Below, in pieces: positions 1 to 7,162 of a DNA stretch of 36,177 nt. This DNA is from Thermoplasmata archaeon. Lineage in GTDB: Archaea; Thermoplasmatota; Thermoplasmata; Thermoplasmatales; ARK-15. The stretch lies in the NCBI GenBank assembly GCA_023261755.1, contig JAGDXS010000030.1:1-36177 (forward strand), given 5' to 3'. A model generated the notes under the pieces. The model was not told the DNA's origin. It made no database searches and saw only the letters and a program-made list of their open reading frames with translations. The first letter of the stretch is position 1, and the number at the start of each line of letters is the position of its first letter. The translations under genes were made by a program, and so were the position numbers.

Positions 1-61
1 GCGGATTGCCAATGTTCTTGTTTCATTATGATTATAATATAAAATAATTGCATTCGAAGTT

Positions 62-106
62 ATCGGCTCTGTATCCTACCTTTGAAAAGGTGGGGATTAG
101 AGCCGA
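62..106. repeat. Strong hairpin, possible IS200/IS605-type right end
   Basis: Bases 63-70 pair with 99-106. An inner helix pairs 73-77 with 93-97, and 78-82 pairs with 87-91 across a four-base loop, with one bulged G. The GC-rich imperfect hairpin stands out in AT-rich surroundings. Its CCTACCTTT...AAGGTGGGG core resembles the right-end hairpins of IS200/IS605 (TnpB-type) elements, which also form the 3' part of the guide RNA. No transposase gene lies in the window; if one exists it is to the left. A transcription terminator or a structured small RNA are alternatives. The hairpin is certain; its meaning is a guess. Confidence 0.4.
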
Positions 107-169
107 ATTTGTTCCTAAAATGAAATCATAAAAATAAAAATTTTAATAGTTCATAATAATGAACTATCT

Positions 170-1423
170 ATGTATTATGATATTTTGAATCAATTAGATA
201 ATGTAATAAAAATCAATGAGCACGTATCAAAAAATATAGAGGTAACAAAATATCTTTTAAAGTATCCAAAAAACCCAGTATATTTTAAAGATCTTGATGG
301 TTATGAAGCCACAGGAAACATATGGGCGGAAAGAAAAAATATCTCAAAGGTACTTAATAATGCTGATATATTGCAAACACTTCTCTATGCAATAAATAAT
401 CCTGAAAATTATGAAGTTTTAGATTATAATCCTTTTAATCAAACAAATGATTTTTCTTTAAAGAGTTTGCCTATTCCAAAGTATTTTGAAAAAGATGGAT
501 CTAATTATATAACAAGTGGTATAGTATTCTCAGAAAAGGATGGGAAAAAAAATGTTTCATTTCATCGTATGATGGTTATCGATGAAAAAAGAGTGGCTAT
601 TAGGCTTGTTCCAAGAGATCTTTACAAGATGTATAAAGATTCAATTGAGCAGGGCAATGAGTTAAAAATATCTATGGTTATAGGAGCGTTTCCAACATTT
701 TTAATTTCTGCGGCAACTTCCGTTGATTTCAGTATTGATGAATCAAAAATAGCATCTGCAATTAGGTTGAAAACAATGGGAGAAAGAGAAAAAATGGTAA
801 GATTAACAAATAACATAAATGTACCTTTGGAAAGTGAATATATTTTTGAAGGAAAAATTACCAATGATCTATACCCTGTGGAAGGACCATTTTTAGATAT
901 AACAAGAACATATGATATTAAAGAAAATCAGCCAATTGTAGTATTTGAAAAAATGTACAAGAATAAAAGACCCATATTTCATCTTCTACTTTCAGGAGGT
1001 TATGAACATTTTAATTTAATGGGTATGCCAAGGGAACCTACAATTTACCAGGAGATTAAAAAAATGGGAATAGAAGTATTAGATGTTAAACTAACATATG
1101 GTGGATGTTCATGGTTGCATGGAATTGTAAAAATTAAGAAAAATAATGAAAATGATGGAAAAAAGGCTATTGAAGGTGCATTTCAAGGTCATAAAAGTTT
1201 AAAACATGTGGTGATTGTTGACGAAGATATTAATATAAATGATTTAGAAGATGTGGAATGGTCAATAGCAACGAGATTTCAAGGCGATAGAGATATGATA
1301 ATAAAAAAGGAAAGAGGAAGTTCATTAGATCCAAGCAGATATGACAATGATATAACAACAAAAATTGGTATAGATGCAACAATAAAAGGAAATGAAAAAG
1401 AAAAATTCAAAAAAGAATTCTAA
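170..1423 (+). CDS. UbiD-family decarboxylase, archaeal AMPD-like type
   Basis: This is a UbiD-family (prenylated-FMN) decarboxylase of 417 residues, close to the usual archaeal length. Family blocks visible are EGPFLDITRTYD in the middle, MGMPREPTIYQE, then GGCSWLHGIVKI, HVVIVDEDI, WSIATRFQGDRD and SSLDPSRYDNDITTKIGIDAT near the C-terminus. These C-terminal blocks are the ones I associate with the archaeal subgroup that includes trans-anhydromevalonate 5-phosphate decarboxylase of the modified mevalonate (isoprenoid) pathway. A role in quinone biosynthesis is the main alternative. It would need prenyl-FMN made by a UbiX elsewhere. The first in-frame ATG follows an AT-rich stretch with no Shine-Dalgarno sequence, so the mRNA may be leaderless or nearly so. 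The family is sure; the substrate is not. Confidence 0.9.
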   Translation: MYYDILNQLDNVIKINEHVSKNIEVTKYLLKYPKNPVYFKDLDGYEATGNIWAERKNISKVLNNADILQTLLYAINNPENYEVLDYNPFNQTNDFSLKSLPIPKYFEKDGSNYITSGIVFSEKDGKKNVSFHRMMVIDEKRVAIRLVPRDLYKMYKDSIEQGNELKISMVIGAFPTFLISAATSVDFSIDESKIASAIRLKTMGEREKMVRLTNNINVPLESEYIFEGKITNDLYPVEGPFLDITRTYDIKENQPIVVFEKMYKNKRPIFHLLLSGGYEHFNLMGMPREPTIYQEIKKMGIEVLDVKLTYGGCSWLHGIVKIKKNNENDGKKAIEGAFQGHKSLKHVVIVDEDININDLEDVEWSIATRFQGDRDMIIKKERGSSLDPSRYDNDITTKIGIDATIKGNEKEKFKKEF

Positions 1424-1467
1424 AATACATTTTAAAAGTTAGAAAATATCTAAAAGAAAGGAGAAAC

Positions 1468-1476
1468 TTAATATAG
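1468..1476 (+). promoter_or_regulatory. Putative TATA box for the TFB gene
   Basis: The stretch GAAACTTAATATA fits an archaeal BRE/TATA pair. Its centre is about 45 bases before the chosen TFB start, leaving a short 5' leader that carries the AGGTGG Shine-Dalgarno sequence. Confidence 0.45.
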
Positions 1477-1516
1477 TTATTTTTATCTAGAATAATACCA
1501 AATTTAGGTGGTTCTG

Positions 1517-2449
1517 ATGAGTAAAAAACTTGATGAGGACCAGGTTATTAAATGTCCAGAATGTGGATCAACACATTTTATAATAGATTATGAAAGAGGA
1601 GAAATGATTTGTCAAAACTGTGGTTTTGTTATTGAGGATTCATATATTGACCAAGGCCCAGAATGGAGAGCCTTTGATAGTGAACAGGAAGAGAAAAGAG
1701 CTAGAACAGGAGCACCAATGACTTATTTAAGCCATGACAAGGGTTTAGCTACAGAAATTTCATGGTCAAATAAAGACTCATATGGAAAAAGGATTCCACA
1801 CAGAAACAGGGCTCAAATTTACAGGGTAAGGAAATGGCATCAGAGAATAAGGGTGAGCAATTCCGCTGAGAGAAATCTTTCAATAGCACTACAGGAATTA
1901 AATACAATCGCAAGTAAAATGGGCCTTCCAAAGGATATAAGAGAAACGGCAGCAGTAATATATAGAAAAGCCGTGGAAAAAAATCTTATAAGGGGTAGAA
2001 GTATTGAAAGCATTGTTTCGGCGAGCATATACGCGGCATGCAGACAGGTAAATCTCCCAAGGACATTGGATGAAGTAGCAAAAAGTGCAGAATTGAGTAA
2101 GAAAAAAATTGGAAGATCTTATAGACATTTAACAAAAGAATTAAAATTGAATTTAAAGCCCACATACCCAACATCATATATTGTGCAATTTTGCAATAAA
2201 CTAAACTTGGATAAATCCGTTCAGGAGGAAGCAGAAAATATAATTAGGCGTGCTGGAGAACTGGGAGTAATTTCAGGTAAAGGACCTACAGGCATTGCAG
2301 CTGCAGCAATATACATTGCATCAACACTTAAGGATCAGGTAAGAACACAGAAAGAAATTGCAGATGTTGCTGGTGTAACAGAAGTAACAATAAGAAATAG
2401 GTATAAGGAAATTTCAAAGTTGCTCAATATTAACATGGATGGAGATTAA
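1517..2449 (+). CDS. tfb: Transcription initiation factor IIB (TFB)
   Basis: TFB recruits RNA polymerase to the TBP-TATA complex. The N-terminus holds a zinc ribbon (CPEC at residues 13-16, CQNC at 32-35 from this start). It is followed by a B-reader/linker segment (EWRAF...RARTGAPMT) and two cyclin-like repeats, the second ending in the helix-turn-helix [20 protein letters not shown]. At 310 residues it is normal length. An in-frame GTG lies nine bases upstream (1508), but the ATG at 1517 is preferred because AGGTGG at 1506-1511 lies five bases before it. Gaps separate it from the UbiD and aminotransferase genes, so it is probably its own transcription unit. Many archaea have several TFBs; whether this is the only one cannot be told here. 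Confidence 0.97.
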   Translation: MSKKLDEDQVIKCPECGSTHFIIDYERGEMICQNCGFVIEDSYIDQGPEWRAFDSEQEEKRARTGAPMTYLSHDKGLATEISWSNKDSYGKRIPHRNRAQIYRVRKWHQRIRVSNSAERNLSIALQELNTIASKMGLPKDIRETAAVIYRKAVEKNLIRGRSIESIVSASIYAACRQVNLPRTLDEVAKSAELSKKKIGRSYRHLTKELKLNLKPTYPTSYIVQFCNKLNLDKSVQEEAENIIRRAGELGVISGKGPTGIAAAAIYIASTLKDQVRTQKEIADVAGVTEVTIRNRYKEISKLLNINMDGD

Positions 2450-2572
2450 ATATTTTATTTTAAAAAATTTAATATTTATATAATTTTCTATTTTTCTTGA
2501 TTTGAAATAAAAAGAAATGAAAAGATTTTAAACTTGAAAAATTTTTTATCTATAGTTGTATTATAGTAAAAC

Positions 2573-3886
2573 ATGATAACACCAAAAAATGTTCATGAAA
2601 TATTGGGAAAAAGAATTTTGACTGACGGCTATGATATGGTTCTTGACATGGAGAAGAGCCAAGGTGCTTGGCTATATGATTCTAGATTCGACAAAAAATA
2701 TTTGGATTTTTTCGGTTTTTTTGCCACATCTGCTGTTGGAATGAACCATCCTAAATTTTTTGAGACAGAATTCTTAAAAAAATTGGAAAGAGCAGCAATA
2801 AACAAACCTACGAATTCTGATATATACACAGTTGAAATGGCAGAATTTGTTGAGACACTTTCCAGAATAGCTACACCCGATTACATGAAATATTTCTTCT
2901 TTATAGAGGGTGGAGCTTTAGCTGTAGAAAATGCCTTAAAAACAGCATTTGATTGGAAAGTAAGGAAGAATTTCAAAAAAGGCTATAAGGAAGAAAAAGG
3001 TTATAAAGTAATACATTTGAGGGAAGCTTTCCATGGAAGATCTGGATACACATTATCATTAACAAATACATTCGATCCAAGAAAAACTCAATATTTTCCA
3101 AAATTTAACTGGCCGAGGATAACAAATCCGAAGATCACATTTCCTCTATCAGGTGAGAATATAAAGAAAGTAGAAGAGCTTGAAAAGAAAAGTTTAGATG
3201 AAATGGAAAAAGCCATAAAGGAAAATCCCGATGATATAGCAGCATTTATAATTGAACCAATCCAGGGAGAAGGTGGAGACAACCATTTCAGGAAAGAATA
3301 TTTTAAGGAAGTTGAAAAAATTACAAAGAAAAATGAAATTATGTTCATAGTTGATGAAGTTCAGAGTGGTATGGGAATTACAGGAAAATGGTGGGCACAT
3401 CAGCATTTTGATGTTAAACCTGATATAATTGCCTTCGGAAAGAAAATGCATGTGTGCGGTATAATGGTAGGGCCAAGAATAGATGAAATTGAGGACAATG
3501 TTTTCAAAGTATCAAGCAGAATTAATTCCACATGGGGTGGAAATCTAGCAGACATGGTAGCAGGTAAGAAGATACTTGAAATAATGGATGAAGAAAAGTT
3601 AGTTGATAACGCTGCAAAGATGGGAGAAATTTTTGTTAAGGGTCTTTTAGAGCTTCAGGAGAAGTACACTGTGATGAACAATGCAAGAGGAAGAGGTTTG
3701 ATGGACGCATTTGACCTTAAGGATACTAAAACAAGGGATGTTATGTTTGAACTTCTATACAAGAATGGTTTACTTGCATTAAAGACGGGAGAAAAAGGAA
3801 TAAGGTTCAGGCCACCGTTGGTTGTCGGAAATACAGAAGTTACTGAAGCTTTAAACAGAATAGAAAAATCTTTGAAAGAACTTTAA
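2573..3886 (+). CDS. lat: L-lysine 6-aminotransferase (class III PLP aminotransferase)
   Basis: A fold-type I PLP enzyme that should move the epsilon-amino group of L-lysine to 2-oxoglutarate, giving a semialdehyde that cyclises to piperideine-6-carboxylate. Visible features are EGGALAVENALKTAFDWK, the AFHGRSGYTLSLTNT block with DPRKTQYFPKFNWPRI, the PLP-ring aspartate in VDEVQSGMG, and FGKKMHVCG, whose lysine (residue 290) should form the Schiff base. The FGKK-x-x-VCG context is that of lysine 6-transaminases rather than of GABA or ornithine transaminases. Length (437) fits the family. An AT-rich promoter with TTTTTTAT about 27 bases before the ATG suggests a leaderless mRNA. A racemase gene follows 10 bases downstream, so both enzymes probably serve one pathway. 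Another omega-amino donor cannot be excluded. Confidence 0.88.
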   Translation: MITPKNVHEILGKRILTDGYDMVLDMEKSQGAWLYDSRFDKKYLDFFGFFATSAVGMNHPKFFETEFLKKLERAAINKPTNSDIYTVEMAEFVETLSRIATPDYMKYFFFIEGGALAVENALKTAFDWKVRKNFKKGYKEEKGYKVIHLREAFHGRSGYTLSLTNTFDPRKTQYFPKFNWPRITNPKITFPLSGENIKKVEELEKKSLDEMEKAIKENPDDIAAFIIEPIQGEGGDNHFRKEYFKEVEKITKKNEIMFIVDEVQSGMGITGKWWAHQHFDVKPDIIAFGKKMHVCGIMVGPRIDEIEDNVFKVSSRINSTWGGNLADMVAGKKILEIMDEEKLVDNAAKMGEIFVKGLLELQEKYTVMNNARGRGLMDAFDLKDTKTRDVMFELLYKNGLLALKTGEKGIRFRPPLVVGNTEVTEALNRIEKSLKEL

Positions 3887-3896
3887 TAATTTTTTT

Positions 3897-4952
3897 ATGA
3901 ACCCAAAACTTTTTATTTTTTTAAATAAAATTGAAGAAAATGCAAGGAAATTAAAACATTTGTTATCAAGGGAAGGAATAGATATTCTTGGAATTACAAA
4001 GGTAATGCTTGGAAATCCAAAGTATGCAGAAATTTTAATTAAATCTGGAATTACAAATATAGGAGATTCAAGAATTCAGAATATAACGAAAATGAAAAAA
4101 TATGGTATAGATGCAAAATTTTTTCAAATAAGGGCACCACAGATTTCCGAGGTTGAATACACAGTTAAATATGCCGATGCTGCATTTGTTACAGAGATTG
4201 AAACTGTTAAAGCTTTATCCTATTATTCAAAAAAATTAGAAAGGAAATTCGGATATTTGGTAATGGTTGAAATGGGAGATCTTAGGGAGGGTGTAATGCC
4301 TGAAGATCTTCTTCAATTTGTTAATGAATCCATGAAATATGGCATTGAATTCCTTGGCATAGGAACAAACTTGGGATGTTACGGAGGAGTAATTCCAACA
4401 AGGGAAAAAATTGATGAACTCGTTCAATTAAAGGATTTACTTGAGGATCATGGAATAAGTTCAAAAATAGTTTCTGGGGGAGCAACAGACACATTGCAAC
4501 TATTTGAAAAAAAAGAGCTAAAAGGAATAAATCAACTTAGGTTAGGTGAATCAATAGTACTTGGAAGGGATACCACAGGTAATAGAGAAATCGAATATTT
4601 GAATAGGGATACAGTAATCCTAGAAGCAGAAATCATAGAAATAAAAAATAAACCATCTAAGCCATATGGAAAAATAGGTCATGATGCTTTTGGTCATGTG
4701 CCTGAGATTCCAGACATAGGCATAAGAAGAAGGGCGATAATAGCCTTAGGAAAACAGGATGTGGAATTGGAATCTCTCATTCCCTTGGATAATAAAATTA
4801 AAATTTTAGGAGGAAGCGGAGACCATGTTATTCTTGATATCACAGACAGCGAAGAAAATTACAAAGTTGGATCTGTTATTAAATTTAATGTATTATATCC
4901 AGCATTGTTAAAGCTTATGACCTCACCCTTTGTGCAGAAGAAATTTTTATAA
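3897..4952 (+). CDS. Alanine/ornithine racemase-family PLP enzyme
   Basis: A fold-type III PLP enzyme (alanine racemase N-terminal barrel) of 351 residues. The PLP lysine is expected at K35 in GITKVMLGNP. Further family blocks are the VEMGDLREGVMPEDL strand, LGIGTNLGCYGG, VSGGATDTLQL and the substrate-side LRLGESIVLGRDT. These match the broad ornithine/amino-acid racemase group rather than the biosynthetic alanine racemase. It starts 10 bases after the lysine aminotransferase stop with no recognisable Shine-Dalgarno sequence, so the two are probably co-transcribed. Together they could interconvert D- and L-lysine or ornithine before or after omega-transamination, which is inference from gene order. 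Its last six bases overlap the convergent gene at 4947. Confidence 0.82.
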   Translation: MNPKLFIFLNKIEENARKLKHLLSREGIDILGITKVMLGNPKYAEILIKSGITNIGDSRIQNITKMKKYGIDAKFFQIRAPQISEVEYTVKYADAAFVTEIETVKALSYYSKKLERKFGYLVMVEMGDLREGVMPEDLLQFVNESMKYGIEFLGIGTNLGCYGGVIPTREKIDELVQLKDLLEDHGISSKIVSGGATDTLQLFEKKELKGINQLRLGESIVLGRDTTGNREIEYLNRDTVILEAEIIEIKNKPSKPYGKIGHDAFGHVPEIPDIGIRRRAIIALGKQDVELESLIPLDNKIKILGGSGDHVILDITDSEENYKVGSVIKFNVLYPALLKLMTSPFVQKKFL

Positions 4953-5876
4953 ATCGTAAACATGGCCAGGAATTCTTGGGAAAATCTGTACATTTCCTAT
5001 ATGGTCAACATTTGTAACCCACTTTAACAGCCTTTCAATGCCTATACCTGCTCCTGCACATTTTTTTATTTTTCCAGATTTTGCAAGATTCAAAATAACT
5101 TTGAAATTTTCTTCTTTAAGACCATCCCTTGATATCTTTTCTAACATTTTTGAATATTTGAATTCCCTTTTAGCACCGGACAGAACTTCACCAAGAGCGG
5201 GAAGATAAAGATCGTAGTTGTCCCATTTTCCTGTGTTAAAATCTTGATAATCATAGAATTCCCTAGGTATGTTTACCACCCAAACTGGTTCATTTAAATC
5301 TAAAACATTTTTTTCCCAATCTTGTCCAAATTCTTCCCTTAATTTTTCAGAATCAAAAATTTTCCAGGGTGGATTAATTAAATTCTCTAAATTACTGGGC
5401 AAATGATCATAATTTTCAGCAAAAACCTTTTTTAATTTATAAAAAATGGATTCAACAAATTTAATCACATCCGCAGATTCTGCATCCCTTATTTCAAAAT
5501 CAAGCTGTGTAAATTCGTAGGCATGGATACCAGTGAAAGCTCTTTCCCTCTTTTCAATTCTCACATTTGGAGAATATGTAAATAGTTTTTCATAAAGTAA
5601 TGAGCAAGCGACGATTTTATGCACTATCATGCTCTGTGTTACTTTTACATTTGAACCATAAATTTCCGCTTCAAGTCTTTTTTCAATTGATGCACCTGGA
5701 TCTGGCCACAATGGATCCGTGGACTTGGAAAATATTACTGGCATTATCCACTGATAGCCATTTTTTATGAATTCATCAGTTAAAAATTTCAGTAAAAATG
5801 TTCCCATTGAGCCTATCATTCTTTTTCTTTCTATTTCCGAATCGCTTAAATTATATATTGGTTTAGGCAGTTCCAT
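4947..5876 (-). CDS. Archaeal asparagine synthetase-related protein (AsnRS/AspRS catalytic core)
   Basis: This 309-residue protein is a class II aminoacyl-tRNA synthetase core without the N-terminal OB anticodon-binding domain. Motif 2-like YEFTQLDFEIRD and the motif 3 glycine/arginine run GAGIGIERLLKWV are clear. TQSMIVHKI and LGEVLSGAKREF supply further active-site blocks. Length and architecture fit the archaeal asparagine synthetase-related family, known from Pyrococcus, which makes asparagine from aspartate and ammonia. By that reading it acts in amino-acid synthesis and not on tRNA. It is transcribed divergently from an Lrp/AsnC regulator, and a palindrome overlaps its likely TATA box. 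The substrate is inferred from the family, not proved by the motifs. Confidence 0.85.
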   Translation of the reverse strand: MELPKPIYNLSDSEIERKRMIGSMGTFLLKFLTDEFIKNGYQWIMPVIFSKSTDPLWPDPGASIEKRLEAEIYGSNVKVTQSMIVHKIVACSLLYEKLFTYSPNVRIEKRERAFTGIHAYEFTQLDFEIRDAESADVIKFVESIFYKLKKVFAENYDHLPSNLENLINPPWKIFDSEKLREEFGQDWEKNVLDLNEPVWVVNIPREFYDYQDFNTGKWDNYDLYLPALGEVLSGAKREFKYSKMLEKISRDGLKEENFKVILNLAKSGKIKKCAGAGIGIERLLKWVTNVDHIGNVQIFPRIPGHVYDL

Positions 5877-5901
5877 ATATGTCTGTAAAACTTTGTAATT
5901 A

Positions 5902-5917
5902 TTAACATTTATGTTAA
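5902..5917. promoter_or_regulatory. Perfect palindrome TTAACAT-TT-ATGTTAA, candidate operator
   Basis: A 7-2-7 perfect inverted repeat lies in the divergent promoter between the asparagine-synthetase-like gene and the Lrp/AsnC gene. On the minus strand a TATA-like TTAATAAT (5898-5905) sits about 26 bases before the ATG of the synthetase-like gene, so a protein bound here would cover that TATA box. A dimeric Lrp-type regulator is the natural candidate. Confidence 0.5.
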
Positions 5918-5955
5918 AATTGTAAAATTTTTGTCTAATTTTTTTAAAATAATTG

Positions 5956-5975
5956 ACAAATTTTAAACAATTTGT
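5956..5975. promoter_or_regulatory. Perfect inverted repeat ACAAATT-6-AATTTGT, candidate operator
   Basis: Seven-base arms flank TTAAAC. It lies 56 bases (centre to centre) from the palindrome at 5902-5917, on the regulator side. The TTTTAAAC in its middle could be the TATA element of the Lrp/AsnC gene, which would make this an autoregulatory site. The arms differ in sequence from the first palindrome, so the two may bind with different affinity or bind different proteins. Confidence 0.5.
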
Positions 5976-6026
5976 TTGATTAAAAGAATAGAAAAGATTA
6001 AAATGATGTATATATATAATAAAACT

Positions 6027-6497
6027 ATGGATCTTGATAAAAAGGATATAGCAATATTGAAAGTGCTATCGAGCAATGGAAGAGCACAGGTAAGTGAAGT
6101 TTCTAAAATAACCAATATACCAAGGATCACTGTTTATAACAGAATTCAAAAGTTATTGAAGGATGGAATAATTAAAAAAATAATTCCAATACTTAATTAC
6201 AAAATGCTAGGTCTTTCTGTAACTGCTTTTATATTAATTTCTTTTTCACCAAATTTTAAACTTTCTCAGAGAACTGTTGCAAAGAAAATTTCAGCTATGA
6301 AAAATGTGGAGGAAGTTCATATAATAGCAGGAGAATGGGATCTATTGGTTAAAGTGAGAGGCAAAACTGTTGAAGATGTAGGATCCTATGTTGTTGATCA
6401 ATTAAGAAATGTTGAAGGTGTTGAAAAAACAATGACAATTGTTGCATTTGATACTGTTCTTGATGAACCATTGAGTATTGAGGGAATAAAATTATGA
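6027..6497 (+). CDS. Lrp/AsnC family transcriptional regulator
   Basis: A DNA-binding regulator of the feast/famine type. The N-terminal winged helix is visible (DKKDIAILKVLSSNGR, VSEVSKITNIPRITVYNRIQKLLKDGII), followed by an AsnC ligand/oligomerisation domain (VEEVHIIAGEWDLLVKVRG, VEGVEKTMTIVAF). In-frame starts exist upstream (TTG 5976, ATG 6003 and 6006). The ATG at 6027 is chosen because MDLDKKD is the usual beginning of the family and gives 156 residues. The promoter side carries two perfect palindromes shared with the divergent asparagine-synthetase-like gene. It overlaps the HAD phosphatase gene by four bases (ATGA), so the two are translationally coupled. The probable ligand is an amino acid, with asparagine or serine suggested by the neighbours. 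Confidence 0.93.
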   Translation: MDLDKKDIAILKVLSSNGRAQVSEVSKITNIPRITVYNRIQKLLKDGIIKKIIPILNYKMLGLSVTAFILISFSPNFKLSQRTVAKKISAMKNVEEVHIIAGEWDLLVKVRGKTVEDVGSYVVDQLRNVEGVEKTMTIVAFDTVLDEPLSIEGIKL

Positions 6498-7162
6498 TCA
6501 AGCTTGTTGTTTTCGATATGGATGGTGTTTTAACCGATTGCAAGAGTAGTTGGTATTTTGTGCATAGATATTTTAATACAGATAATATTGAAAATATTAG
6601 ATTATTTAATGAAGGTAAGATAGATTATCCTACTTTTATATACAAGGATGTAATGCTTTGGAAAAACAAAGATCCTTTTCTTAGTATTGAAAAGCTTAAA
6701 GAAATTTATTCTAAAATGCCTTTAATGAATGGTGCAGAGGAAACAGTTGAAATGCTTAAAAAAAATGGAAAAAAAATAGCTATTATAACAGGTGGTCTTG
6801 ATATTCTTGCTGAAATTGTTTCAAAAAGACTCGGCATTGAAATTTATTATGCTAACGGCCTTGAAGTTGATGAAAATGGCATTATAACCGGAAGGCCAAA
6901 AATGGTTGTAAATCCATATAGGAAAGATATTGCTTTGTTGAACCTTCTTGAGAATCTTAAAATAAGTAAGAGAGAGACTGTTGCCATAGGTGACGGTGAG
7001 GTTGATGTACCAATGTTCCGTCTTGTGGAAAAAAGCATAGCTTTTGATCCACTAGATGAATCAGTTGAAAAAAATGCAAAAATAGTAATAAAGAAAAAGG
7101 ATTTAAGAGAAATACTTCCCTATGTTTTAAGTACCGATCCAGAATCTTCAAGTAATTTATAA
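6494..7162 (+). CDS. HAD-family phosphatase, phosphoserine phosphatase-like
   Basis: All four HAD motifs are present in 222 residues. DMDGVLTD near residues 8-15 holds the nucleophile and acid/base aspartates, and ITGG is motif II. A lysine in NPYRKDIALLNLL may serve as motif III, and GDGEVDVPMF is motif IV. The cap insertion after motif I and the spacing resemble SerB-type (subfamily IB) phosphatases, so hydrolysis of phosphoserine to serine is the first guess. Other small phosphomonoesters remain possible. The start overlaps the Lrp/AsnC stop by four bases. The last 43 bases overlap the 3' end of the convergent MoeA fusion gene. Confidence 0.83.
   Translation: MIKLVVFDMDGVLTDCKSSWYFVHRYFNTDNIENIRLFNEGKIDYPTFIYKDVMLWKNKDPFLSIEKLKEIYSKMPLMNGAEETVEMLKKNGKKIAIITGGLDILAEIVSKRLGIEIYYANGLEVDENGIITGRPKMVVNPYRKDIALLNLLENLKISKRETVAIGDGEVDVPMFRLVEKSIAFDPLDESVEKNAKIVIKKKDLREILPYVLSTDPESSSNL

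Noticed and set aside
1-50. C-terminal end of a transposase or other gene at the left edge
   Set aside because: All three forward frames stop within about 45 bases and none shows a recognisable TnpB ending.
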